The notes beneath the pieces are model-generated. The model had not been told where the DNA came from and did no database searches. It worked only from the letters and a program-made list of their open reading frames with translations. A stretch of DNA of 15,821 nucleotides from CAIVAT01 sp037141055. GTDB taxonomy: Bacteria; Bacteroidota; Bacteroidia; Bacteroidales; FEN-979. Both the position numbers and the translations under genes were made by a program. The stretch covers positions 1 through 15,821 of the forward strand of contig JBAXDH010000086.1 of NCBI GenBank assembly GCA_037141055.1, written 5' to 3'. Shown in pieces: positions 1 through 8,091 of this stretch. The first letter of the stretch is position 1. Each line of letters opens with the position of its first letter.

Positions 1-3000
1 CACATAATTAGAAACAGGCAGCGGGTTGATCGTTACAGTGCACTGGCCCGTCATCAATACAGAAAGTCCGTTGCTTACATTTGTCGCCAATATTGTATAA
101 AGACCACTTTGTGCTACAGGCCATGTTAAAGGGCTGCCTGTTCCTGCCTGCATTCCCCCGGGAACAGGGAAACCGCCAAACAGCAATTGGTAGTCAATAC
201 CAGCTTCCGATCCATCAAGCGTTATCGAAACAGGCGTTCCCTCGCAAACCGCGGGCGGACATAAAAGATTGAATCTGGTTGGCTCAAGCTTGATAATGAA
301 ACTGTAATAATATGGTGTTCCCCAGCATTCCTTGCCTCCAGGAAGGACTATGTATGCCGTCACCTCGTAGGTTAACGTACAGGTGGGTGGCCCGCCGGAA
401 GTGGCCGATAAAATTTGTGACGGCAATACTGCTGTGTTGCCGCTTGGAAGATAGCTCGTAACAGTACCGGGAGGTGTGACGCTGAAAAACTGCCAGTGAA
501 AATTCGTTCCGCTTACATTCGAAGCAAAGGTGACGGCAGCGGTCGACTGACCTGAGATGACGGTCTGTGAGGCCGGTGTTAAAACGATGGCCGCAACAGG
601 AATGACCTCAACTGCCAGTGAAACGGGTGTCCCGGGACAATGAGTTGGCGCCGGGCCGGTCGGAGTTATCGTGTAGTTTACCGTTTCAAACGTCGTGCAA
701 CTATTCGTAAGGACGTTGCTGATTGTACCGCTTCCGTTGCTCAGCGCCGGGGCTGAAGCGATGCATGGATTTGAACTCCGGGTCCAGGTGAATGTGGTTC
801 CGGGAACATCAGAAACGGGGGTATAGTTGACATTTTCCCCTGAACAAATTTGCATCTGAAGGGGGCTTGTAATTGCCGGTATCGGGTTCACAGACACCGT
901 GATATTCGATGTGGCCGTGTTGAAACCGTCGTCAATGACAACTGTGTAAACGGTGTTCTGCGATGGAGCAACCACAGGGTTCTGCAGCGTTGACGTCCAT
1001 GGCGGAGTTCCTGCCTGATTGCAGGACCAGGCATAGGAATAGGTTCCGCTTCCACCGGCCCCGGTTGCACTCAGTTGCACGGAGGCGCCATTGTTGCAGA
1101 TAACATCCGGAAGGGCCGCACATGAACCACTTAAAGGATTTCCGTAGAGACTTACAACAACCTGGTCGCTGTTTGTGCATCCTTTGGCTGAAGTAACAGT
1201 CAGCGTGAAAGTGGTGGCTGAATAGAGATTGTTGGTGGTCGGTTGTAAAACCCCGTTCAAATTAATCATGTTGGGCGGGATGGAGGTCCATAAATAGGTT
1301 CCCGCACTGCTTCCAAATCCGTTCAGGGTCGTGCTGGTTCCGTTCGGGATGGAAAAGTCACTTCCGGCACTGGCAATCGGGATCGGGTGAATTTTAACGG
1401 GAAAAACAACGGGAGCAGATGCCGGGCAGCCAGCCTGGCTGTAGTTTACGCTGATGGTTTGCGAACCGGCACTGGTCCATGTAACTGTCGCAGTGTTCGC
1501 TGCAGGGGTACCACCTGCGGTTATCAGGCCTCCGCTGATAGTCCACAGGTAATTCGACATCCCCGACTGGGTGATATAAACGTTTCCGCTGCTGTTCGAG
1601 CATAACGAATCAGGGCCCAGGATGGAAGGATTCGGCAAAGCACTGACGATAACCGAGTAAGAAGTCGCAGATAATGCCCTGCATCCGTTGCCGTTTGTAT
1701 AGTTCACGGTTACGGTCTGCGGACCGGTCGCGTTCCAAACCACGCCAACCGTATTGTCAGCCGGGCCTCCGCCGCTGGCAATTGTACCACCCGGAGAAAC
1801 CGTCCACAGGTAACTGGTCATGCCGGTTTGAGTTGTGTAAATCGCAGCCGGTGCACCAAGACATAAGGCAGACGCCCCGCTGATAGAAGGAGACGGCAAT
1901 GGATTCACTGTCACAGGATAGTTCGTTGCTGTTAACGCATTGCATCCATTGGCATTCGTATAGTTGACGGTTACAGTCTTTGAGCCCGCGGTCGTCCATG
2001 AAACGGTCGCAGTGTTGGAAGTCGACGTGCCACCGGAGGTGATGGTCCCGCCTGCCGAAACGCTCCAGGAATAGGCGGTCATACCCGCTTCGGTCGTATA
2101 AACATTTCCGGTCGTTCCGATGCAGATGCTGCCAGGTCCCGCCAGTGTGGGCACCGGGCGCGCATTAACAGTCACAGGAAAAGAAACAGGGGCTGCGGCA
2201 AAACATCCATTGTCTAAATAATTTACTGAAACCGACTGAACTCCGGGAGTATTCCAGGTTATGGTAATCGTGTTGTTTGAAGCGCCTCCGCCTGCGGTGA
2301 CAACGCCTCCGGCCACGCTCCATGTATAGCCTGATTTCCCTGCCTCGGTCGTGTAGACGTTACCGGGTGCCCCGATGCAGACAGGGGTTGGACCCGACAG
2401 GGTTGGCACAGGAACCGGGCCAACGATCAAACTTGCAATACCGGTTCCGGTTCCACATTCGTTGGTTGCATCTGCCGTAATGGTATAATTGCCAATGCCT
2501 GAATAGGTTATGGCCCCCGGAATGGCAGTTGTGGCAGAAGCAGGTGATCCACCGGGGAATGTCCAGTTATAGCCGGTAACCGTTCCGTTGCAATCCGCAA
2601 AAGTCGCTGTCGGGTTCACCGTTCCCTGCAAACACATGGGAGGAATTGCTGCGATGGTCACCTTGGGGACGCCTTTAACCGTAATAATTTTAGTAGATAC
2701 AGCGGTGGTGCATGAATTCTGGACTCCAAGGGTAATGGTATAAACCCCCGGATCATCAAAACTGAATGACGCATTCTGAGAATGAAGGTTCGACCCATTG
2801 GTAAAAGACCATCCGCCGGCCGATGGAGTGCACGTTCCGGAAGCTGCAAAAGCCACGCTCCACGTATAAACCAGGTCACCGCAGGTATTCGGTGTCGGAG
2901 AGGTATTCGTGGCATCCACGGCAACAGGATTGCAACCAATGGTATTATTGATGGTAAACCCTGAAATCGGTTGCGGATTGATGCAAATAGTTTTGGTGAA

Positions 3001-4695
3001 TGTCGAAGAACTTGCACAGGGTCCGTTACCTGCAACCAGGGTAATGGTGTAGGTTCCCGGACTGGCATAGGAATGGCATGGCGGTGTGGCAAGGATGGAG
3101 GTATTCGCCGCTCCCGATCCGGGATCTCCAAAATCCCAGGCATAGGTTGTAGTAGGAGCACAGTTGGCCCCGAATCCGTTGGCCGTTGTGTTTGTAAAGC
3201 AAACAGGGGTGGCGATACAGCCGATGTTTGCAGGACTTGATGTAAATGTGGCAACTGGCGGTTGATAAACCTTAACCCCGCTGACCAGCGCGTAGGTCGA
3301 ATCACATGCATTTATGGCAGTAACCTTTACGATGAACTGGTTCCCGGGCAAACCCTGGCCACACGAAGATGTTGAATATGTATGCGTTATCACACTGTCA
3401 AGCAAAAGCTGATCATTCGTTTTTGTCTGGCTCGTTCCGTCGCCAAACTCAATCCGGTAGGTGGTACCCGGCGAATTATTGCCTGCACCGATGATGGTGA
3501 ACGGCCATGTTATCGGCGAACACCCGGAAGTGGTTCCGGGGGCGCTTATTCCGACAGCCGGGTTGCTTTGATTTGCAACCACATATGCAACAGATTTGGC
3601 GCAGCCGTTTGTTCCGTTTGTGGCTGTAAAAACCAGGTTGAAAGCACCCAATGCCGTATAGGTATGGCTCGCAGTCGTAAAACCCGGAAGGTAAGGCTCG
3701 ACAATGCCGTCGCCCCAGTCGATGGAATATCCTGTGATGCAGCCCGTGCTTGTGGTAACATTGTTCAGTACCAGCAGAAAATCATGCGCCACGGAGGAGG
3801 GATTGTTGTCGCAATTGCTGAAAGGCGAAACCGGATCCTGGTCCTGCAACACGGGATTCGGCTGCTGCTTTATCGTAACCACCTGCACCGGGGATGTGGT
3901 TGCACATCCGCAGGAGTTTGTCACGGTGAGCGTTACATTATATTGCGTAGTGGCACACCCATACGTTTTAAAGATATGGACCGGATTCTGAAGAGTGCTC
4001 GTGTTGCTTCCCCCTGACGTCGCATCCCCGAAATTCCAGAGGTAGGAATATCCTGCACCGGCAGGACCCTGGAAATTTACCGCGGTACCGGAACAGGAGT
4101 TATCATTGACAACGGTAACCGTCGCCACAGGATAGGAAACGATGGTGACATTCAGGGTATTTAAGTTTGAGCATGTTGTGGAAGGAATGGTTTCAGTAAC
4201 GGATACTGATGCAGACCCGGCCGAGCCAGACCAGTTTACGGTAATTTGATTCGTAGACTGACCCGTGACGATCGATCCGCCACTGATGGTCCAGTTATAT
4301 GAATTGCCGGAATGATTCGGAGTTGTATAAGTAACTCCTGCCGCGTTCGTACAAACACATGTCAAACCGGATACTGCCGTGGCAGGCATCGGGTTCACCG
4401 TGACTGTCCTTGAAGCCACCGCAGTACAAAATGAAGCATCCGTCACAGTCACCGAGTAAGTTCCGCTTGCAGGTGCAGAAATGGACGGTGAAACCGCCAG
4501 AGTGCTCCAATGGTATGAATAGGGTGAATTTCCCCCGCTTCCTGCGGCCGTAAGCGTGACGGTCTGCGGGGCACAGACGACCGCAGACGCGGGTGCGGCT
4601 GTTATCGACACCGAGCATTGAGCCATCAGTTCCCCCGGAATGTTAAGAAGAAAAACTGCGAAAAAGAAAAAACACAGCAGTAAATATATTTTCAT
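1..4695 (-). CDS. Giant secreted PKD-repeat protein (partial; C-terminus beyond left edge)
   Basis: An uninterrupted minus-strand frame runs from ATG at 4695 to base 1 (1565 codons, no stop), so the 3' end is missing. Residues 1-25 form a Sec signal peptide (MKIYLLLCFFFF..., likely cut after MA before QC), so the protein is exported. Canonical PKD signatures follow: WNFGD around residue 222, DWGDG at 326-330, FGDG at 417-420 and WDFGD at 520-524, the last followed by the usual YASPGTYTITL strand. Further on are PKD-like modules, including four tandem units of about 85 residues at 763-1104, then more Ig/PKD-like segments. It is rich in Ser, Thr, Gly and Asn. Such proteins in Bacteroidota are usually exported by the type IX system and act as adhesins or surface filaments; that role is inferred, because the C-terminal sorting domain, if any, is outside the window. 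No good TAnnTTTG promoter was found just upstream. Certain as a gene; exact function unknown. Confidence 0.93.
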   Translation of the reverse strand, partial: MKIYLLLCFFFFAVFLLNIPGELMAQCSVSITAAPASAVVCAPQTVTLTAAGSGGNSPYSYHWSTLAVSPSISAPASGTYSVTVTDASFCTAVASRTVTVNPMPATAVSGLTCVCTNAAGVTYTTPNHSGNSYNWTISGGSIVTGQSTNQITVNWSGSAGSASVSVTETIPSTTCSNLNTLNVTIVSYPVATVTVVNDNSCSGTAVNFQGPAGAGYSYLWNFGDATSGGSNTSTLQNPVHIFKTYGCATTQYNVTLTVTNSCGCATTSPVQVVTIKQQPNPVLQDQDPVSPFSNCDNNPSSVAHDFLLVLNNVTTSTGCITGYSIDWGDGIVEPYLPGFTTASHTYTALGAFNLVFTATNGTNGCAKSVAYVVANQSNPAVGISAPGTTSGCSPITWPFTIIGAGNNSPGTTYRIEFGDGTSQTKTNDQLLLDSVITHTYSTSSCGQGLPGNQFIVKVTAINACDSTYALVSGVKVYQPPVATFTSSPANIGCIATPVCFTNTTANGFGANCAPTTTYAWDFGDPGSGAANTSILATPPCHSYASPGTYTITLVAGNGPCASSSTFTKTICINPQPISGFTINNTIGCNPVAVDATNTSPTPNTCGDLVYTWSVAFAASGTCTPSAGGWSFTNGSNLHSQNASFSFDDPGVYTITLGVQNSCTTAVSTKIITVKGVPKVTIAAIPPMCLQGTVNPTATFADCNGTVTGYNWTFPGGSPASATTAIPGAITYSGIGNYTITADATNECGTGTGIASLIVGPVPVPTLSGPTPVCIGAPGNVYTTEAGKSGYTWSVAGGVVTAGGGASNNTITITWNTPGVQSVSVNYLDNGCFAAAPVSFPVTVNARPVPTLAGPGSICIGTTGNVYTTEAGMTAYSWSVSAGGTITSGGTSTSNTATVSWTTAGSKTVTVNYTNANGCNALTATNYPVTVNPLPSPSISGASALCLGAPAAIYTTQTGMTSYLWTVSPGGTIASGGGPADNTVGVVWNATGPQTVTVNYTNGNGCRALSATSYSVIVSALPNPSILGPDSLCSNSSGNVYITQSGMSNYLWTISGGLITAGGTPAANTATVTWTSAGSQTISVNYSQAGCPASAPVVFPVKIHPIPIASAGSDFSIPNGTSTTLNGFGSSAGTYLWTSIPPNMINLNGVLQPTTNNLYSATTFTLTVTSAKGCTNSDQVVVSLYGNPLSGSCAALPDVICNNGASVQLSATGAGGSGTYSYAWSCNQAGTPPWTSTLQNPVVAPSQNTVYTVVIDDGFNTATSNITVSVNPIPAITSPLQMQICSGENVNYTPVSDVPGTTFTWTRSSNPCIASAPALSNGSGTISNVLTNSCTTFETVNYTITPTGPAPTHCPGTPVSLAVEVIPVAAIVLTPASQTVISGQSTAAVTFASNVSGTNFHWQFFSVTPPGTVTSYLPSGNTAVLPSQILSATSGGPPTCTLTYEVTAYIVLPGGKECWGTPYYYSFIIKLEPTRFNLLCPPAVCEGTPVSITLDGSEAGIDYQLLFGGFPVPGGMQAGTGSPLTWPVAQSGLYTILATNVSNGLSVLMTGQCTVTINPLPVSNYV
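1384..2409 (-). repeat. Four tandem PKD-like repeat units (85, 85, 87, 85 codons)
   Basis: Within the giant protein, residues 763-847, 848-932, 933-1019 and 1020-1104 are four head-to-tail copies. Each starts with (V/L)P(T/S/N)xS/AG or a close variant, then an (L/I/V)C(I/L)G-type cysteine, a VYTTEAGM-like segment, a W(S/T)VS/ISGG turn with an N-rich loop, and ends in V(N)Y plus a GC motif. Units 2 and 3 are the closest in sequence. The unit matches the PKD-like domains common in Bacteroidota surface proteins. A fifth relative is in the separate 913-residue protein (residues about 742-825). Confidence 0.85.
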
Positions 4696-4845
4696 GCAGT
4701 TGGGATAAAGTAAAGACGAAATATTCCATTTTCGGGTTTTTTCTGCCAATTTTCAGGGCGGTTCTACCCAAATTCATAACAAAATAACAAAAAAGTTTAA
4801 TTAATTATACATAAAGTGCTGAATATATCGCAATTATGTAAGTAT

Positions 4846-4875
4846 TTTGGTTTAGAATAAATAAAAATATCTTTG
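4846..4875 (+). promoter_or_regulatory. Candidate Bacteroidota-type promoter (TTTG-18-TATCTTTG)
   Basis: TTTG at 4846-4849 is followed after 18 bp by TATCTTTG at 4868-4875, a full match to the Bacteroidota -33/-7 pattern (TTG, 17-23 bp, TAnnTTTG). Transcription would begin near 4881, more than 550 bp before the next convincing start codon (5438). It would therefore make either a long structured leader or a separate small RNA carrying the palindromes at 4999-5073. The region is AT-rich, so a chance match is possible. Confidence 0.4.
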
Positions 4876-4984
4876 TAAAGTATTTATAAATAGGTGTTAA
4901 AATCATTCCTGGTCCTAACATGTTATTAAATTGATACACTACATCCAATTCCGCAAAAAAAAATTATCTGCCTCAAAACCTGAA

Positions 4985-5073
4985 TTATACTGAATCTTGC
5001 AGGTTTGCAATTGCAAAGCTGCTTAGATTTAGTTATACTGAGCGTTTGAGTTTGCTTTTCTTTGCAAACTCAA
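4985..5073. repeat. Duplicated TTATACTGA + TTTGC/GCAAA palindrome module
   Basis: Two copies of the same arrangement lie 48 bp apart. Copy 1 has TTATACTGA at 4985-4993, 10 bp, then the perfect 14-bp palindrome TTTGCAATTGCAAA at 5004-5017. That palindrome extends, across one G-G mismatch, to GCAG (4999-5002) and CTGC (5019-5022). Copy 2 has TTATACTGA at 5033-5041, 9 bp, then TTTGC at 5051-5055 and GCAAA at 5064-5068, within a longer inverted repeat. This could be a pair of operator sites or RNA structures. No function is recognised. Confidence 0.7.
5046..5073. repeat. Perfect 10-bp inverted repeat with 8-nt loop
   Basis: TTGAGTTTGC (5046-5055) and GCAAACTCAA (5064-5073) are exact reverse complements around the loop TTTTCTTT. 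No T-run follows on either strand, so it is not a standard intrinsic terminator. It is the second half of the duplicated module and may be an RNA hairpin or a protein-binding site. Confidence 0.75.
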
Positions 5074-5369
5074 GTAGCCGAAGTATATAACCCGGAAAAT
5101 GCACAACTTCAGTTTAGAGTCAATGGCAATCAATGAGACTGCCGGAATATCGGGAATGGCATCAGGTTAATTCGCTGAATATTAATGGTACGGAAACAGA
5201 CCTTTATGGTTTCAGTCAGGTCCTGCTATTTTGCTTTTAATCATTCCGGCAGGGATGTGCCTTGTGAAGGAGTATATGAAAGCGTCTGCTGCATGATGGT
5301 TCCATCTGACGGAGTGATGAATTGCTCATCAATGTCCGAAGGTATTAAAAATTCATTTGCTCCCGTCCG

Positions 5370-5403
5370 TTTGCCGGATTTTTAATGATAATCGATACCT
5401 TTG
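5370..5403 (+). promoter_or_regulatory. Probable promoter of the SGNH-SGNH-MBOAT operon
   Basis: TTTG at 5370-5373 and TACCTTTG at 5396-5403 are 22 bp apart, fitting the Bacteroidota -33/-7 consensus. Transcription would start near 5409, about 29 nt before the ATG at 5438. This position also argues against the longer open frame that begins with TTG at 5357, because that start would lie upstream of the transcript. Confidence 0.6.
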
Positions 5404-5437
5404 CCGCCCGGTCCGGATTCCGGCCAGTCGCCCTGAG

Positions 5438-6784
5438 ATGAAACACGCCAATTTTGAACCATTTTTAATCCTTTTTTTAACGGGAATATTTCTCGTGCCG
5501 ATTGCAGGCAGATTTTTGCATGTTTTTCCCGTACGGAATGTGACCGTGGTTCATGCAAGCATCCCCGCGAAAAAGACCCCCGTGAAAGTATCGCAGGAAG
5601 TTGCCGCATCCGACTCGCTGAAGGCGCTCACGGAAGATGGTGATACCATTTCAAACACATTTACGGGGATGGAATTCTTTTATCAATCGGGCAGGCAGGT
5701 TCAATCCGATCATGCCCTGCTGCACATCGCCTATTTCGGCGATTCCATGATTGAAGGCGACCTGGTGACCCAGTCGCTCCGGCGATTCCTGCAGCAAAAA
5801 TTCGGCGGGAACGGGATCGGTTTTATACCGGTCACCACTCCCCTTCCCGGCTTCCGGACGACCATCAGGCAACGTTTCAACAACAACTGGGACGTTTTTT
5901 CATTTGTACATAAGGGCACATCGGGAGTGCACCCGGGATTGTCTGGCTACGTCTATGTCTCATCCCAGGGAGCAGAATCAACGTATGAATCCCCGCCCGG
6001 TTACGCACCATTCCACAAGGCCCAGATACTTTATGGCGGCAACAACTCCATTACCATGAAAGTGGTTACCGACACAACAACCACAGTGCTTTCATTTCCC
6101 CCTTCAAAATCAGTATCCTCCTTTACTGTTAAACCCGACACGGCCTTTTCCCTCTTCGGCATCAAGATCACGAGCAGCGAACCGGGTATCTTCTATGGTG
6201 TCAATTTCGAAAACACCCCGGGCATTTATGTCGACAATTATGCCTTCCGCGGAAATTCCGGGCTGCCGCTGACCACTATACCCACAGAACTTTTTTCAGA
6301 ACTCAATTCCACCCTGAAAAACAAACTGCTGATAATCCATTACGGGCTCAACGTATTTACGCCTGGAGTGGAAGACTATCACTGGTATGAAATAGCCATG
6401 GAGAATGTCATCAGGCATGTAAAGGAATCATCACCCGGCATCTCCATCCTGATGATCAGCATGCCCGACCGCAGTGCGCTCATTCTCGGCGAATACCATA
6501 CACCGTCAGGACTTCCCGGGTTCATCCGCCTGCAAAAGCGTGTCGCGGCGCGGGAACATGTCGCCTTTTTCAACCTGTATGAAGCGATGGGCGGCGCCAA
6601 CAGCATGAAAAAATGGGTGGAGGGCCATCCTAAACTCGCAAGCGACGACTACACGCATCCCAACGGGGCAGGCGCCGTGAGAATAGCTTCCCTGGTTTAT
6701 GATTACCTTATTAAAGGATACGATCAATTTACTCAACATCCTGATTCGCTAGCAGTTGCCAAACTATCCGGAAATTCCTTATGA
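5438..6784 (+). CDS. Exported SGNH/GDSL-hydrolase-like protein, probable O-acetylation partner (first of pair)
   Basis: 448 residues from ATG 5438, chosen because a hydrophobic N-terminal segment (about residues 8-24, FLILFLTGIFLV) follows directly and a promoter-like motif lies just upstream; the frame stays open back to a TTG at 5357. The N-terminus is a signal anchor or signal peptide, so the domain acts in the periplasm. SGNH motifs are FGDSMIEGD (residues 100-108, Ser103 nucleophile), HYGLNVF (301-307, block III with Gly303 and Asn305) and DYTH (404-407, Asp404/His407). The block II region (YAFRGNSG, 268-275) is less typical than in the next gene. MGGANSMKKW, before the Asp/His motif, is shared in form with the second protein. 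Coupling by a 4-bp overlap to a second SGNH gene and then an MBOAT gene suggests a role in moving acetyl groups onto an extracytoplasmic glycan. The substrate is unknown, and an esterase activity is possible. Confidence 0.85.
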   Translation: MKHANFEPFLILFLTGIFLVPIAGRFLHVFPVRNVTVVHASIPAKKTPVKVSQEVAASDSLKALTEDGDTISNTFTGMEFFYQSGRQVQSDHALLHIAYFGDSMIEGDLVTQSLRRFLQQKFGGNGIGFIPVTTPLPGFRTTIRQRFNNNWDVFSFVHKGTSGVHPGLSGYVYVSSQGAESTYESPPGYAPFHKAQILYGGNNSITMKVVTDTTTTVLSFPPSKSVSSFTVKPDTAFSLFGIKITSSEPGIFYGVNFENTPGIYVDNYAFRGNSGLPLTTIPTELFSELNSTLKNKLLIIHYGLNVFTPGVEDYHWYEIAMENVIRHVKESSPGISILMISMPDRSALILGEYHTPSGLPGFIRLQKRVAAREHVAFFNLYEAMGGANSMKKWVEGHPKLASDDYTHPNGAGAVRIASLVYDYLIKGYDQFTQHPDSLAVAKLSGNSL

Positions 6785-8088
6785 TCTTCGACAAATATAT
6801 TTCAGTGCTGTTTGTTTTGCTTCTTCCCATGCTGATGCATGGCCAGGATACCACATTTTACCAGGAGCGGCCACCCGCATATGACTCCCTTCACCTGTTG
6901 TACCCGTTCCTGAAAACCGGCGAAAATAAATTCAATGGCGCTCCGCCTGCATTGAATTCGTTTTACCGGAAACTTGACCGGATTAAAAACGGAAGTCCGG
7001 AACAGGCCGTGGTTGTGCACATCGGCGATTCGCATGTTCAGCCGGGAATCATGACACAGGCGCTGCGGGAGTGGCTGCAGGCAACCTTCGGCAATGCCGG
7101 CCGCGGCATGATGTTCCCTTACCGGGTTGCAAAATCGAACGGCCCTGCCGGGTATGTTTCCCATTGCGACACTCCCTGGATCTACTGCCGGAATGCGGCA
7201 TTAAAACAGCCGTTCCCAACCGGGATCAGCGGCTTCACCTTATGTTCAAACGCCCCTTCCCCCTCTTTTACGATTGAATTTACCACCCAGGAATTCAACC
7301 CCGCCGACACCGCCAGACTCACCATTTTCCATGAAAACAGGGACAGCTGCTTTTCATTTTACGCCAGCAACGAGATTACCGGGCACGCTTACCGGGTTGC
7401 CGATTCAACCCTGCCGGATCAGACTACCATGCTCCTCGACGACCAGCCGCAAAAGCTTCGCATCCGGGCAGTCCGCACCAGGGAATCGCAAAAATCCGCA
7501 ACATTTTATGGCATGAGCCTTGAGAAACCTGTAAGCGGCGTGATCGTGCATACGATCGGGGTGAACGGAGCCATGTTTTCAAACTATCTTGAGTCTGAAA
7601 ATTTCGTGAAGCAACTGTCTGATTTAAAACCCGACCTGCTCATCTTTTCACTGGGGACCAACGAGGCATTCGGCGTAAAATCGTTCTCGCCGGAAACATT
7701 CCACAGCCTCCTCGACTCACTGTTTTTACAGATCCGACGGTCTGGAAACCAGGCGGAGGTAGTGCTTGCCACACCACCCGGCATCTACAAATCCTCCCGA
7801 AAAAAGCGCCGCACCACCTATAAACCGAATCCCCTGGCCGATACTGTCAGCGAGGTGCTGCGGAAATATGCAGCCGACAACAACATGGCGCTCTGGGATT
7901 GGTACACCATCATGGGAGGAAAAGACGCAATGGCAAAATGGAAGGCCAAAAAGCTGACTGACCGCAAATACATCCATTTTTCAGGCAAAGGGTATGGCAT
8001 CCAGGGAGAGTTGCTCCGGCAGGCAATGCTGGAGAGTTATGAACAACATGAAAACACTGTCACGAAACAAACATCCCCGGGAAAATAA
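6781..8088 (+). CDS. Exported SGNH/GDSL-hydrolase-like protein (second of pair), atypical Asp position
   Basis: 435 residues; the ATG overlaps the preceding stop (ATGA, 6781-6784), indicating translational coupling. Residues 1-21 are a signal peptide (FVLLLPMLMHG, cut before QD). Visible SGNH motifs are HIGDSHVQPG (residues 80-89, Ser84), HTIGVNGAMF (257-266, block II), FSLGTNEAFG (289-298, Gly292 and Asn294) and YIHFSGKGYG (397-406, His399). The residue three before the catalytic His is Lys396, where the family normally has Asp; the first protein keeps Asp. A basic stretch, SSRKKRRTTYK (338-348), could bind an anionic substrate. Its sequence resembles the first protein only loosely (shared MGGxxxMxxW motif), so this is an old divergence rather than a recent duplication. 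It probably acts with the MBOAT gene in polysaccharide O-acetylation. Confidence 0.85.
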   Translation: MIFDKYISVLFVLLLPMLMHGQDTTFYQERPPAYDSLHLLYPFLKTGENKFNGAPPALNSFYRKLDRIKNGSPEQAVVVHIGDSHVQPGIMTQALREWLQATFGNAGRGMMFPYRVAKSNGPAGYVSHCDTPWIYCRNAALKQPFPTGISGFTLCSNAPSPSFTIEFTTQEFNPADTARLTIFHENRDSCFSFYASNEITGHAYRVADSTLPDQTTMLLDDQPQKLRIRAVRTRESQKSATFYGMSLEKPVSGVIVHTIGVNGAMFSNYLESENFVKQLSDLKPDLLIFSLGTNEAFGVKSFSPETFHSLLDSLFLQIRRSGNQAEVVLATPPGIYKSSRKKRRTTYKPNPLADTVSEVLRKYAADNNMALWDWYTIMGGKDAMAKWKAKKLTDRKYIHFSGKGYGIQGELLRQAMLESYEQHENTVTKQTSPGK

Positions 8089-8091
8089 TCC

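Larger units (their letters stand above)
4696..5437. other. Divergent AT-rich intergenic region without a convincing gene
   Basis: This 742-bp gap separates the divergent giant PKD gene and the acetylation operon. Bases 4740-4990 are strongly AT-rich compared with the flanking genes. It holds two plus-strand promoter candidates (4846-4875 and 5370-5403) and a duplicated palindrome module (4985-5073), listed separately. A 66-codon plus-strand frame at 5185-5385 and a minus-strand open stretch without a start codon (about 5241-5378) exist, but neither shows recognisable features. The minus strand just before 4695 has only weak matches to the Bacteroidota -7 motif. Confidence 0.7.

Noticed and set aside
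2658..3311. 217-codon minus-strand frame inside the giant PKD gene
   Set aside because: It is out of frame with the long, feature-rich reading that spans it, and its proline/arginine/leucine-rich product is typical of a shadow frame.
3382..4017. 211-codon plus-strand frame opposite the giant PKD gene
   Set aside because: Antisense shadow of a clearly coding region, with no domain features.
5046..5073. Hairpin read as an intrinsic terminator
   Set aside because: No T-run follows on either strand, and no gene ends near it.
5241..5378. Minus-strand stretch reading FITPSDGTIMQQTLSYTP and ending in TGA at 5241
   Set aside because: It is protein-like in composition but has no usable start codon and is bounded by a stop near 5380. 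Could be a gene remnant; not enough evidence.
5185..5385. 66-codon plus-strand open frame in the intergenic region
   Set aside because: It has no recognisable domain, signal or start context, and it runs through the operon's promoter. Possible but not supported.
5357..5437. N-terminal extension of the first SGNH protein to a TTG at 5357
   Set aside because: The extension is not signal-like, and the promoter match at 5370-5403 lies within it. ATG 5438 directly precedes a hydrophobic segment.
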